A stretch of 64,000 bases of DNA from JAWHTC01 sp032586155 (GCF_032586155.1 NZ_JAWHTC010000004.1:124001-188000), one strand, 5' to 3'; counted from the stretch's first letter, positions 41,445 through 51,198 are shown. Notes: a model not told the origin generated them from the sequence alone. A program made the numbers and translations.

Positions 41445-42322
41445 GCGCGCCGAAACGCAGCGTGGCCAAGGCTGACCCGGCGCCAAGCCGCTGGGCCTAT
41501 CGCCTGCAGCGGTTGTGGCTGACGCCGGTGTTTCGCAAGCTGTTGCGCGTGGGTGTGCCGTTTACCGTGTCGCTGGCGGCGGGTATGGTCTATTTCGCAG
41601 ATGAAGGTCGGCGCGACGGGGTGGTGCTGGCGATTGCCGACATGCGCGCGGAAATCTATTCGCGTCCTGAATTCATGGTGCAGCTGATGGCGGTGGATGG
41701 CGCCAGCGAGGGCACCAATGAAGATATTCGCGAGATCGTCCCCGTGGACTTCCCGATCTCGTCTTTCGATCTGGACCTTGAGCGCATCCGTCAGGACATT
41801 GCCGGGCTGGCCCCGGTCAAGGATGTCAACGTGCGCATCCGCAATGGCGGCGTGTTGCAGATCGACGTGAGTGAACGGGTGCCGGTGGCGCTGTGGCGCC
41901 ATCACGAGGGGCTGGAGTTGATCGACAGCGAAGGTGTTCGACTGGGTCCGGTGGCCGGGGGGCGTGGCGAACATGGCGATTTGCCGCTGGTGGCCGGGAA
42001 GGGGGCCGAACAGGCCATTGACGAGGCACGCAGACTTTATGCGGCGGCGCGCCCGCTGAACGAGCGGATGCGCGGGTTGGTGCGCATGGGCGAGCGGCGC
42101 TGGGACGTGGTGCTGGACCGCGGTCAGCGGATCATGTTGCCCGAGAGTGACCCGGTGCAGGCACTGGAACGGGTGATCGTGCTGAGCGGCGCGCAGGACA
42201 TGCTGGCCCGCGACCTGGTGGCGGTGGACATGCGGCTGGCGCAGCGACCGACCATTCGCATGAACAAGGGTGCAGTGGAAAATTGGTGGAAAATCCGCGA
42301 AATCGCGGTGGCGACGGAATAA
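41432..42322 (+). CDS. ftsQ: Cell division protein FtsQ
   Basis: A 296-residue bitopic membrane protein: a cytoplasmic basic N terminus, one membrane segment (about 33-50), then POTRA (VPVDFPISSFDLDLERIRQDIAGLAPVKDVNVRIRNGGVLQIDVSERVPVALWR region, about 108-165) and the FtsQ beta domain. It recruits FtsB/FtsL and the septal synthase. GGAGG precedes ATG 41432 inside ddl. Eight bases after its stop ftsA begins. Confidence 0.95.
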   Translation: MQSLSAPKRSVAKADPAPSRWAYRLQRLWLTPVFRKLLRVGVPFTVSLAAGMVYFADEGRRDGVVLAIADMRAEIYSRPEFMVQLMAVDGASEGTNEDIREIVPVDFPISSFDLDLERIRQDIAGLAPVKDVNVRIRNGGVLQIDVSERVPVALWRHHEGLELIDSEGVRLGPVAGGRGEHGDLPLVAGKGAEQAIDEARRLYAAARPLNERMRGLVRMGERRWDVVLDRGQRIMLPESDPVQALERVIVLSGAQDMLARDLVAVDMRLAQRPTIRMNKGAVENWWKIREIAVATE

Positions 42323-42329
42323 GAAAAAA

Positions 42330-43658
42330 ATGATCGAGCTATATGAATCACAGCGCGCAATGCGCAACCTTCGCAAGGCGGCAATGCAACGGGGCGTGGT
42401 GGCCATTCTGGACGTGGGATCGTCCAAGATCGCCTGCCTTGTCCTGCGGTTTGACGGGGCCGAGCCGGAAAACGGCGAGGTGGGATCGCTTGCGGGGCAG
42501 GCCGGGTTCCGGGTGATCGGTGCGGCGACGACGCGCTCGCGTGGGGTGAAATTCGGCGAGATCGACGCCATGGGCGAGACCGAACGCGCCATACGCACCG
42601 CCGTTCAGGCAGCCCAGAAAATGGCGCAGGTGCGGGTGGATCACGTGATCGCCTGTTTCTCGGGCGCCGAGCCGCGCAGCTACGGTTTGGCCGGCGAGGT
42701 CGAGTTGGACGGTCACGTGGTGACCGAGCAGGATGTTAGCCGGGTGCTGAGCGCCTGTGACGTGCCGGATTATGGGGCAGGGCGCGAGGTGATGCATGCC
42801 CAGCCGGTGAATTTCGCGCTGGACCACCGCTCCGGCCTGAGCGATCCGCGCGGCCAGATGGGCCAGCGGCTGGCGACCGATATGCATATGGTGACGGTGA
42901 ATGCACATGCGATCCAGAACCTGGTGCACTGCGTGCGGCGTTGCGATCTGGAATTGGCCGGTGTTGCCAGCTCGTCCTATGTCAGCGGCGTGTCGTCGCT
43001 GGTCGAGGATGAACAGGAATTGGGCGCGGCCTGTATTGATCTGGGTGGCGGCTCGACCGGGATTTCGATCTTTATGAAGAAACACATGATCTATTCGGAT
43101 GCGGTACGCATTGGCGGGGATCACGTGACCGGCGATATTTCGATGGGGCTGCAAGTGCCGCTGACCACCGCCGAGCGGATCAAGACCTTCTATGGCGGGG
43201 TTGTCGCCACTGGCATGGATGATCGCGAGATGATCGACCTTGCGGGTGACACGGGCGATTGGGAACATGACCGGCGCAGCGTCAGCCGGGCCGAGATCAT
43301 CGGGATCATGCGGCCGCGGGTTGAAGAGATTTTGGAAGAGGTGCGGGTACGGCTGGATGCGGCCGGGTTCGAACATCTTCCCAGCCAGCAGATCGTCCTG
43401 ACCGGGGGTGGCAGTCAGATCCCCGGGCTGGACGGGTTGGCGTCAAAAATTCTGGGCCAGCAGGTACGGCTGGGCCGTCCGATGCGGGTGCATGGGCTGC
43501 CGCAGGCGGCGACGGGGCCGGGCTTTGCCAGCGCCGTGGGCATGTGTCTGTTCGCCGCCCATCCGCAGGACGAATGGTGGGATTTCGAAATCCCGGTTGA
43601 CCGCTATCCGGCGCGGTCGCTGAAGCGGGCGGTGAAGTGGTTCAAGGACAACTGGTAA
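42330..43658 (+). CDS. ftsA: Cell division protein FtsA
   Basis: A 442-residue actin-like protein tethering FtsZ to the membrane. Phosphate-1 ILDVGSSKIACLV, the IDLGGGSTGISIFM phosphate-2 motif, and QIVLTGGGSQIPGLDGLAS are intact; the C terminus (RSLKRAVKWFKDNW) is the amphipathic membrane-binding helix. Start ATG 42330 (MIELYESQRAM) as in related species. Unusually, ftsZ does not follow; two minus-strand phospholipase genes come next, with a 15-base gap. Confidence 0.97.
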   Translation: MIELYESQRAMRNLRKAAMQRGVVAILDVGSSKIACLVLRFDGAEPENGEVGSLAGQAGFRVIGAATTRSRGVKFGEIDAMGETERAIRTAVQAAQKMAQVRVDHVIACFSGAEPRSYGLAGEVELDGHVVTEQDVSRVLSACDVPDYGAGREVMHAQPVNFALDHRSGLSDPRGQMGQRLATDMHMVTVNAHAIQNLVHCVRRCDLELAGVASSSYVSGVSSLVEDEQELGAACIDLGGGSTGISIFMKKHMIYSDAVRIGGDHVTGDISMGLQVPLTTAERIKTFYGGVVATGMDDREMIDLAGDTGDWEHDRRSVSRAEIIGIMRPRVEEILEEVRVRLDAAGFEHLPSQQIVLTGGGSQIPGLDGLASKILGQQVRLGRPMRVHGLPQAATGPGFASAVGMCLFAAHPQDEWWDFEIPVDRYPARSLKRAVKWFKDNW

Positions 43659-43673
43659 CTCCTGTAACTGGCA

Positions 43674-45218
43674 TCACAGAAGCCATTCCACCGGGAGCAA
43701 GCCGATGATGGTCAACGCGATCTGCTGAGTCCAGCTTGCTCCGGGCTCTTGCTGATAGATATTGGGGTCCCCTTGGAGTAAGTCCTCGCGCCAGATCATT
43801 TTGGTTTCGGGCGTCAGGGCGGGGCGGTAGCTGACCGCCTTCAGTGGACCGTCAAAGGCGCCGCTGATCCGACTGGCGAGAGTGGGGCTGTCGATCAGGA
43901 ACCCCATTTCGCAATTCAGCATGGCCGAGCGCGGATCGAAGTTGAACGAGCCGATGAAGATGCGTTTGCCATCCACCGCGAAGGTCTTGGCATGCAGGCT
44001 GGCGCCTGACAGGCCAAGGGGCAGGAGTTGCAGATCGGCCTCGGACTCGGCGCCGCCGCGGAGTTTCAGCTCGAACAGATTAACGCCGGCTTCAAGCAGT
44101 TCGCGGCGGTACTTGGTATAGCCGGAATGTACCATCAGCACGTCGGTGGTGTTGAGCGCGTTGGTCAGGATGTTGACGGTCTTGCCCGACCGGGCGAGAT
44201 CGGAAAAGATCTGCGTGCCTGTGCTGCCGGGTACGAAGTAAGCCGAGATCAGGTCCAGACGGGTTTCGATAGCGCCAAGAAAGCCGCTAAGCCGGGTAAT
44301 CATCAACTGGTCGCGCCGCGCCACGCCCTGACCCTTGATCGGATCATCGGCCACAAGCTGTACGCTGGTCCATTCCAATGCGCCGCTGAGTGGCATACGG
44401 GCAAGTATGGTTTCGGCCTCGGACAGGAAGGTCTTGGCGGCGCTGCTTTCGTGGACTTGAGCAATGCGTTTCCTGAGCGCGCCGAGGTCGCCTGTGCCGT
44501 CGATAATGGTTTCAGACGCGTGAACGGAAATGCTGTTCCAGTAGTCGTCGAACACGGTTGTGGTGTCCGCCACGATGGCGCCTGCCGCCAACACATCGAG
44601 GTCGACATAAAACTGATCTTCGCCGACCTGGAAGTACTCGTCTCCGATGTTGCGCCCGCCGATGATTGTCATCGCCCCGTCAACGATCAGCGACTTGTTG
44701 TGCATCCGGCGGTTCATGCGAAAGAAGTCGAAGGTGTAGCCCAGCAATTTCGGGCTGCGCACGGTCGAGGGATTGAACAGGCGAATTTCGAAATTCCGGT
44801 GGGTATTGAGGGCCGCGACAAAACTATCGAGGCCGGGAATGCCGTTGTCATCGAGAAGAAGCCGCACATGCACGCCGCGTTCGGCGGCATCAAGAAGGGC
44901 CTCGAACATTAGGACGCCCGAGGTGTCGTCGTGCCAGATATAATACTGGCTTTCGATGCTGTGCCGGGCGGCATTGATCATCGCGATGCGGGCCGCAAGG
45001 GCGGCCGTGCCATCAAAAAGGGGAACGACACCAGACTTGCCGGGGTTGGCGGCCATGTCCGTGCTGACCATTTGCGCGAGCGGGTTGTCGGGGTCAGGTG
45101 TTTGCGCGGCGCTGTGGGGGCGTTCAGAAATGTCGGGCAGCGGGAATGTGAGCCGCAGGAGGAAGACGGCGATCACCCCAACAAAGACGAAAAAGCCGAA
45201 GAATCGCAGAAACCGCAT
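43674..45218 (-). CDS. Phospholipase D-family protein / cardiolipin synthase-like (copy 1)
   Basis: A 514-residue protein with one N-terminal membrane segment (about 5-25) and two PLD domains. The first HKD motif is H173-x-K175-x4-D180 in RMHNKSLIVDG followed by GGRNIGDEYF; the second is SLHAKTFAVDGKRIFIGSFNFDPRSAMLNCE. ClsC-type cardiolipin synthases look like this. It is a close paralogue of the next gene (same order, same C terminus GLLPVEWLL). The pair sits inverted between ftsA and ftsZ. Confidence 0.88.
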   Translation of the reverse strand: MRFLRFFGFFVFVGVIAVFLLRLTFPLPDISERPHSAAQTPDPDNPLAQMVSTDMAANPGKSGVVPLFDGTAALAARIAMINAARHSIESQYYIWHDDTSGVLMFEALLDAAERGVHVRLLLDDNGIPGLDSFVAALNTHRNFEIRLFNPSTVRSPKLLGYTFDFFRMNRRMHNKSLIVDGAMTIIGGRNIGDEYFQVGEDQFYVDLDVLAAGAIVADTTTVFDDYWNSISVHASETIIDGTGDLGALRKRIAQVHESSAAKTFLSEAETILARMPLSGALEWTSVQLVADDPIKGQGVARRDQLMITRLSGFLGAIETRLDLISAYFVPGSTGTQIFSDLARSGKTVNILTNALNTTDVLMVHSGYTKYRRELLEAGVNLFELKLRGGAESEADLQLLPLGLSGASLHAKTFAVDGKRIFIGSFNFDPRSAMLNCEMGFLIDSPTLASRISGAFDGPLKAVSYRPALTPETKMIWREDLLQGDPNIYQQEPGASWTQQIALTIIGLLPVEWLL

Positions 45219-45323
45219 GATGGCTACTCCAGACCGACAAACAGGTATGGACGAGTTTTGGCGAGAGTTCGAAAGACTGCAATAGTGAACATTGCGACGG
45301 TTTTCCCTGCGAATACCCCGGCG

Positions 45324-46871
45324 TCAAAGCAGCCATTCCACGGGCAGCAACCCGATGAGAGTGAGCGCAACTTGTTGGCCGAGCGAAGCGCCGGGTTCTT
45401 CCTGGTAGATGCGGGTCGAGCCGTCTTCTCGCGCTTCGCTCCACACCATCCGCTTTTCCGGTGTCAGCTGCGGCTTGTAGCTGACGGCGTCGACCGGCCC
45501 GTCGAAATGAGACTGCATGCGCCCGGCCATTGTCGGGCTGTCGATAATCAGCCCCATTTCACAGTTCAGTATAGCCGAACGGGGATCGAGGTTGAGCGAG
45601 CCGATAAAAACCCGGCGACCATCCACGGCGAAGGTTTTGGCATGCAGGCTGGCACCGGCAAGGCCCAGCGGTTTGAGCTGTGCGTCAGGGCCGGTTGCCA
45701 TCCCGGGGCGGGGTTTGAGCTCGAACAGCGAAACACCGGCCTTGAGCAGGCGACGCCGGTAGCGGGTATAGCCGGAATGCACCAAGAGCACGTCGGTGGT
45801 GACAAGCGCGTTGGTCAGGACGTTGACCTTGACCCCGCGCTTGGCGAGATCGGTGAAAAACCGCGCGCCCCGCACGCCGGGCACGAAATAGGCCGATATC
45901 ACGTCCAGCCGGGTTGAAACACCACCCAGGATGTCGGCAAAGTGCGAGATCAGCAGCTTGTCGCGCGACACCTCGCCTTCGCCCTTGGCGGGATCGTCGG
46001 CCACAAGGGCGACATCGGTCCATTCCACCTGTTCTTTGTTGGCGATGTGCAGGTCTTCTGCGGTTGCCGCCTCGGTGAGGAAGGATTGGGCCTCGGGACT
46101 GTTTTTCACCCTGTCGGCGCGGGCCTGGAAAGCGGTAAGATCACCGCTGCCTGAGATGATGGTTTCGGCCTCGAAGGCGGAGGCGCAGTTCCAGTAGTCG
46201 TCGAAGACCCTGGTGGCCCGGGCGACGACCGGCCCCACGGCCAGCACGTCGAGATCGAGGAAGAACTGACCCTCACCAATGGCGAAGTATTCGTCGCCGA
46301 TGTTCCGCCCACCGATGATCGCGGCGGTGCCGTCAACGATGAATGACTTGTTGTGCATTCGCCGGTTCATCCGCACGAAGGAAAAGGCGTAGCCCAGAGT
46401 TTTCGGGCGGCGCACGGTGGACGGGTTGAACAGGCGGATTTCGAAATTTGGCTGGGCGTTCAGCGTGGCGACGATGGGATCGAGCCCGGTAATGCCGTTG
46501 TCATCGAGAAGCAGCCGAACCTGCACGCCGCGACGAGCAGCAGCAAGCAGCGCGTCGAGAAGCAGGATGCCCGAAGTGTCGTCGTGCCAGATGTAATACT
46601 GTGCGTCGATGGCGCTTTGCGCGGCGTGAACCAGGGCCAGTCGCTGGGCCAGCGCGCTGGAGGCTTCGTTCAGAGTGACCACGCCGGTTTTGCCGGGATT
46701 GTTGTCTATCTCTTCGGTCAGGAAACAGCTCAGTGGGCCGGTCTTGTCCGCCGGCAGGGCATAACTGGGCGCGCGGCGGGAAATGCCGGGCAGGGGGAAG
46801 ACCAGGCGCAGCAACGCGACCGCGGCAATGGCAGCCAGAACAATGAGGACGAGACTTCCCAGAAAGGTCAT
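45324..46871 (-). CDS. Phospholipase D-family protein / cardiolipin synthase-like (copy 2)
   Basis: A 515-residue paralogue of the previous gene with the same architecture: membrane anchor, HKD 1 in RMHNKSFIVDGTAAIIGGRNIGDEYF, HKD 2 in SLHAKTFAVDGRRVFIGSLNLDPRSAILNCE, and the C terminus GLLPVEWLL. I start at ATG 46871 (MTFLGS), matching the length of copy 1, over ATG 46922. The two copies are 105 bases apart and probably cotranscribed; a duplication is the simplest origin. Confidence 0.87.
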   Translation of the reverse strand: MTFLGSLVLIVLAAIAAVALLRLVFPLPGISRRAPSYALPADKTGPLSCFLTEEIDNNPGKTGVVTLNEASSALAQRLALVHAAQSAIDAQYYIWHDDTSGILLLDALLAAARRGVQVRLLLDDNGITGLDPIVATLNAQPNFEIRLFNPSTVRRPKTLGYAFSFVRMNRRMHNKSFIVDGTAAIIGGRNIGDEYFAIGEGQFFLDLDVLAVGPVVARATRVFDDYWNCASAFEAETIISGSGDLTAFQARADRVKNSPEAQSFLTEAATAEDLHIANKEQVEWTDVALVADDPAKGEGEVSRDKLLISHFADILGGVSTRLDVISAYFVPGVRGARFFTDLAKRGVKVNVLTNALVTTDVLLVHSGYTRYRRRLLKAGVSLFELKPRPGMATGPDAQLKPLGLAGASLHAKTFAVDGRRVFIGSLNLDPRSAILNCEMGLIIDSPTMAGRMQSHFDGPVDAVSYKPQLTPEKRMVWSEAREDGSTRIYQEEPGASLGQQVALTLIGLLPVEWLL

Positions 46872-47315
46872 AGAGTTTGCCCGGTTAGACAGGCGCGGGG
46901 GCCTGGCAGTAATCTGGGCCATGCCCAGGCCGGATTCAATCGAACAGCGCGGATTTACATGCTGAGCGGGAAAAACCGGCTGGTCTTGTCGCGCGACACT
47001 GGCTAAGATGCGTGCAGCCTTCCATAAGAGAGGGCCGGAGGGTCGAGCAGGGACCCCGAAAACTTGGAACGGTGACTCGCGCGCGAAGCTTTCGCGATTA
47101 CGCGACTAATCCCTTTTTGTGCTGGACATGCCGATTTCCGCAATATCTGGACAAATCGGCAAAATCCCGCGTGAATCCCCAATAAAACGCGCCACATTTT
47201 GTGTTGAAACTGTGTTTTTTGGGTGACGTTTGCGGCTGCAATGGTTAAGAATGGGACAGATAAGGCAGAAAAACCCGCGGAATGCGGGGCTCACGACATC
47301 AGGCGGACAGTATCC
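46872..47315. other. Intergenic region upstream of ftsZ and of the PLD pair
   Basis: About 440 bases with divergent promoters. It holds three GANTC sites (GATTC 46933-46937, GACTC 47074-47078, GAATC 47173-47177) and an inverted repeat CGCGAA-GC-TTTCGCG near 47081-47096. The ftsZ leader has a purine-rich stretch but no strong ribosome-binding site is obvious. GANTC sites would suit cell-cycle control of ftsZ. Confidence 0.5.
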
Positions 47316-48941
47316 ATGACATTGAACCTTACCATGCCCGGACATGAAGAGTTGAAACCCCGTATCACGGTATTTGGCGTTGGGGGCGCAGGCGGTAACG
47401 CGGTCAACAACATGATCGCCAAGGAACTGGATGGCGTGGATTTCGTGGTGGCCAACACCGACGCGCAGGCGCTGCAGCAGAGCAACGCGACAAGCCGCAT
47501 CCAGATGGGCATCAAGGTTACCGAAGGTCTGGGCGCTGGCGCCAAGGCCACGATCGGCGCTGCCGCTGCCGAGGAAAGCATTGAGCAGATCGTCGATCAC
47601 CTGGCTGGCGCGCACATGTGTTTCATCACCGCCGGGATGGGCGGCGGCACCGGCACCGGGGCCGCACCGATCATCGCGCAGGCCGCACGTGAACTGGGCG
47701 TTCTGACCGTGGGCGTTGTGACCAAGCCGTTCCAGTTCGAGGGCGGCAAACGGATGAAACAGGCGGAAGACGGTGTCGACAGCCTGCAGAAGGTCGTCGA
47801 TACCCTGATCATCATTCCGAACCAGAACCTGTTCCGTCTGGCCAACGAGAAGACCACCTTTACCGAGGCGTTCTCGATGGCGGATGACGTTCTTTACCAA
47901 GGTGTGAAAGGTGTGACCGACCTGATGGTGCGCCCGGGTCTGATCAACCTCGACTTTGCCGATGTGCGTGCCGTTATGGACGAGATGGGCAAGGCAATGA
48001 TGGGCACCGGCGAGTCCGCTGGCGAAGATCGCGCCACCCAGGCCGCCGAGAAGGCGATTGCCAACCCGCTGCTGGATGAGATCAGCCTGAAAGGCGCCAA
48101 GGGCGTGCTGATCAACATCACCGGTGGTCATGATCTGACCCTGTTCGAGTTGGACGAAGCCGCCAACCGCATTCGCGAAGAAGTCGACCAGGAAGCCAAC
48201 ATCATCGTCGGTTCGACGCTGGATACCGGTATGGAAGGCGAGATGCGCGTCAGCGTGGTTGCCACCGGCATCGATGCCAGCGAAGTGCATACCGACATTC
48301 CGGTCCCGCGCCGCAGCCTGGCCGAACCGCTGAAGCAGACCGTGTCGGTTGAGGACGAACATGAAGCCGAGGTCGCCGTTGCTGCGCCTGCCGCGTCGGA
48401 ACCGAGCCTGTTTGAAGACCTGGACGCCCAGGCGGCTGCCGCCGAGGACCAGATGGAAGACATCTTCGAAGAACAGCCTGCCGCCGTAGCGCAAGAGATT
48501 GCAGACGATTTGCCGCCACCGGCCTATCAGCCGGAAGTGGCAGCGTTCCAGCCGCAGGCCGATGCGCTTGATGCGGATCCGGAAGAGTTCGTCGCGCCGC
48601 AAGCTCCGGCCCCCGGCACACCCAGCCCGGATGCCATGGCCCGACTGAAAGCCGCTGTGCAACGCGCGCCGGGCGCCGCCGCGCCGCAACAGCCCGAACA
48701 GGCTGCTTCGCAAGAGGCTGAGCCCGAGGTCGAGCGCCCGCGTTTCGGCATCAACTCGCTGATCAACCGGATGACTGGCCACGGTGCCGAGCCGCAGCAA
48801 CAACAGCAGCCGCAGGCCCCGGCACCGCGCCCGGTGGCACAGCAGCAGGCCCAGCCCAGCGTTCAGGCGCCGAGCCCGGCAGAAGAGGCCGAGCAGGATC
48901 GAATCGAGATCCCGGCCTTCCTGCGGCGTCAGGCGAACTGA
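47316..48941 (+). CDS. ftsZ: Cell division GTPase FtsZ
   Basis: A 541-residue tubulin homologue that forms the division ring. The tubulin signature GGGTGTG (109-115), FGVGGAGGNAVNN at the start, and NPLLDEISLKGAKGVLINITGG in the C-terminal domain are intact. From about 320 to 525 a long Pro/Gln/Ala-rich linker, typical of Rhodobacterales, leads to the conserved C-terminal peptide IEIPAFLRRQAN that binds FtsA/ZipA-type partners. ATG 47316 gives the usual MTLNLTMP start. A strong terminator follows. Confidence 0.98.
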   Translation: MTLNLTMPGHEELKPRITVFGVGGAGGNAVNNMIAKELDGVDFVVANTDAQALQQSNATSRIQMGIKVTEGLGAGAKATIGAAAAEESIEQIVDHLAGAHMCFITAGMGGGTGTGAAPIIAQAARELGVLTVGVVTKPFQFEGGKRMKQAEDGVDSLQKVVDTLIIIPNQNLFRLANEKTTFTEAFSMADDVLYQGVKGVTDLMVRPGLINLDFADVRAVMDEMGKAMMGTGESAGEDRATQAAEKAIANPLLDEISLKGAKGVLINITGGHDLTLFELDEAANRIREEVDQEANIIVGSTLDTGMEGEMRVSVVATGIDASEVHTDIPVPRRSLAEPLKQTVSVEDEHEAEVAVAAPAASEPSLFEDLDAQAAAAEDQMEDIFEEQPAAVAQEIADDLPPPAYQPEVAAFQPQADALDADPEEFVAPQAPAPGTPSPDAMARLKAAVQRAPGAAAPQQPEQAASQEAEPEVERPRFGINSLINRMTGHGAEPQQQQQPQAPAPRPVAQQQAQPSVQAPSPAEEAEQDRIEIPAFLRRQAN

Positions 48942-48969
48942 TCGTTAACGGTCAATTGTGACAGTTATG

Positions 48970-49000
48970 AAACCCGCCCCGCGAGGGCGGGTTTTTCTTT
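48970..49000 (+). terminator. Rho-independent terminator of ftsZ
   Basis: Stem AAACCCGCC / GGCGGGTTT with a CCGCGAG-type loop, followed by TTTTTCTTT. It separates ftsZ from lpxC. Confidence 0.9.
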
Positions 49001-49158
49001 GGTCACAAAGGGTTACGCTGCGTTGCGGCGACAAGTTGCCGATTGAGAGGGGTGACTGTTTCAACACCGTTGCAAAGCGTGAATTGAGGCGGACCCCGGC
49101 TTTGCTTAAATTCGCGCCAACAGCGGACCAGTGTGTCCGCCCAGACCTGGGGCCCTTC

Positions 49159-50103
49159 GTGCAGACGACCATCAAATCTCCAGCCGTTTTTCAAGGCGTC
49201 GGATTGCATTCGGGCAAGCGCACGCGGATGGTGATCCGTCCGGCCTCGGCCGAGCATGGCATCTGGTTCAAACGTAGCGATATCCGTCTTGGCGATGCAT
49301 TGATCCCGGCCCGATGGGACGCGGTCGAGCAGACGCCGCTGTGCACGTTGCTTGTGAATGACCGGGGAGTAAGCGTCTCGACCGTCGAACATGTCATGGC
49401 GGCGCTCGCGGGTTGTGGGGTGCACAACGCACTGATCGAGATTGACGGGCCGGAAGTGCCGATCCTGGATGGCAGTGCTGCGGCTTTTGTCCGGGGCATT
49501 TTGGCACGGGGTGTGGCACGGTTGGATGCGCCTGTGCGCGCAATCGAAGTTCTCAAGCCGGTCGAAGTGCGCCGCGGAGAGGGCGCGAATGAAGCCTGGG
49601 CACGGCTGGAACCGGGCAAGAGCCTGACCATCGATTTTTCCATCGAGTTCGAGGATGCCGCGATTGGAGAGCAGCGCAAGGTGCTGAACATGGCCAACGG
49701 CTCCTTCGTGCGCGAGCTGTGCGACAGCCGTACCTTCTGCCGCCAGGCGGATGTGGACGCGATGCATGCGCAAGGTCTCGCCTTGGGCGGAACGTTGGAA
49801 AACGCCGTGGTGGTCGACGGTGAAAAGGTACTTTCGCCCGGCGGGCTGCGCCACGCTGACGAGGCTGTGCGCCACAAGATGCTGGATGCACTGGGTGATT
49901 TGGCGCTGGCGGGTGCTCCGATCATCGGTGGCTATTTCGGGCACCGTGCCGGTCATGCGCTGACCAACGAGCTGTTGCGTAAAATGTTTGCGACCCCGGG
50001 GGCGTTCCGGATGATCCGCTGTGATGCCGAGACGGCGGCGCGTTTGCCGGGAGCGGGGGTGCATGCCGGTGAGATTCCCACCATCGCCAAGGCCGTTGCC
50101 TAA
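49159..50103 (+). CDS. lpxC: UDP-3-O-acyl-N-acetylglucosamine deacetylase
   Basis: A 314-residue zinc enzyme for the first committed step of lipid A. HxxxxE-like zinc motifs: H78 in TVEHVMAALAGCGVHNA, H239 and D243 in RHKMLDALGD, and H266 for catalysis (GHRAGHALTN). It starts at GTG 49159 (VQTTIKSPAVFQGVGLHSG), because the next ATG is well inside and a longer upstream frame spans the ftsZ terminator. Length is normal. Confidence 0.95.
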   Translation: MQTTIKSPAVFQGVGLHSGKRTRMVIRPASAEHGIWFKRSDIRLGDALIPARWDAVEQTPLCTLLVNDRGVSVSTVEHVMAALAGCGVHNALIEIDGPEVPILDGSAAAFVRGILARGVARLDAPVRAIEVLKPVEVRRGEGANEAWARLEPGKSLTIDFSIEFEDAAIGEQRKVLNMANGSFVRELCDSRTFCRQADVDAMHAQGLALGGTLENAVVVDGEKVLSPGGLRHADEAVRHKMLDALGDLALAGAPIIGGYFGHRAGHALTNELLRKMFATPGAFRMIRCDAETAARLPGAGVHAGEIPTIAKAVA

Positions 50104-50204
50104 CCTCTCTCCATGCCCCTCGAGGACGGGTTCAAGCCGCAATCCGCGAGAAAATGCATGGGATTCCGCACAAGTAAATCAGGATTTTAGGGCTCAAATG
50201 CGAA

Positions 50205-50227
50205 TTGACAGCCACGTTAGGTGTCAA
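50205..50227. promoter_or_regulatory. Inverted repeat TTGACA-N11-TGTCAA upstream of bamD
   Basis: A perfect TTGACA / TGTCAA repeat lies about 100 bases before bamD. TTGACA could be a -35 box, and the symmetry could be a regulator site. No matching -10 is clear. Confidence 0.35.
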
Positions 50228-50321
50228 AGGCGTTTTGCACCGGAATTTTCTGTGCTAGGAGAGGCATTAAGAAACGGGGCGCAGAGCCCATGAACTTGTT
50301 CGAGCAAAGGGTTTTTCGAGC

Positions 50322-51185
50322 ATGACAGGCGGCGAGGGCAACAAATTCAGGGCCAAGATTCTGGCCATGGGCGTGGGCTTGGCAATGCTTGCGGGCTGTG
50401 CCGACAGCGTGGCGAATGCCGTGCGGCGCGGCGACGTGCCGATCGAGAACTACACTGCGCAACAGATTTACGAGCGGGCCGAGTTCGAGCTCAACCGGAA
50501 ACAGGCCGGCGAGGCGGCGCATTTCTTTGGCGAGGTCGAGCGGCTTTATCCCTATTCTGACTGGGCCAAGCGTAGCCTGATCATGCAGGCCTATGCCTTC
50601 CATCAGGACAAGGATTACGAGAACAGCCGGTCAAGCGCCCAGCGGTTCATTGATTTCTACCCGACCGATGACGATGCCGCCTATGCGCAGTACCTGCTGG
50701 CGCTAAGTTATTATGACCAGATCGACGAGGTCGGTCGCGACCAGGGGCTGACCTTCCAGGCGCTGCAGGCGCTGCGTGCGGTGATCGAGCGTTATCCCGG
50801 AACGGAATATGCCCGCTCGTCGGTGCTGAAATTCGACTTGGCCTTCGACCACCTGGCGGCCAAGGAAATGGAGATCGGGCGCTATTACCTGCGTCACAAG
50901 CATTACACGGCCGCGATCAACCGATTCCGCGTTGTGGTCGAGGATTTCCAGACCACCTCGCACACCGCCGAGGCGCTGCACCGGCTGGTCGAATCCTACC
51001 TGTCGCTTGGTCTGACCAACGAAGCACAGACCGCAGGCGCCATCTTGGGCCACAACTTTGTCGGCACCGACTGGTACGAGGACAGCTACAAGCTGCTGAC
51101 CGGGCGCGGGCTTGAGCTGAAGGCCTCGGGCGACAACTGGTTGCGCAAGATCTATCGTCAGATGGTCAAGGGGCGGTGGTTGTAA
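50322..51185 (+). CDS. bamD: Outer membrane assembly lipoprotein BamD
   Basis: A 287-residue lipoprotein (lipobox LAGC, C26) of the BAM complex that folds outer-membrane proteins. The TPR-like region has QQIYERAEFELNRKQAGEAAHFFGEVERLYPYSDWAKRS, FIDFYPTDDDAAYAQYLLALSYYDQI, and AVIERYPGTEYARSS, typical BamD (ComL) tetratricopeptides. It stands between lpxC and recN, the standard place in this group. Confidence 0.95.
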   Translation: MTGGEGNKFRAKILAMGVGLAMLAGCADSVANAVRRGDVPIENYTAQQIYERAEFELNRKQAGEAAHFFGEVERLYPYSDWAKRSLIMQAYAFHQDKDYENSRSSAQRFIDFYPTDDDAAYAQYLLALSYYDQIDEVGRDQGLTFQALQALRAVIERYPGTEYARSSVLKFDLAFDHLAAKEMEIGRYYLRHKHYTAAINRFRVVVEDFQTTSHTAEALHRLVESYLSLGLTNEAQTAGAILGHNFVGTDWYEDSYKLLTGRGLELKASGDNWLRKIYRQMVKGRWL

Positions 51186-51198
51186 GCCATGGGCGAAT

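Noticed and set aside
49003..50142. Long minus-strand frame opposite lpxC
   Set aside because: A GC-rich shadow frame; LpxC zinc motifs on the plus strand are intact.
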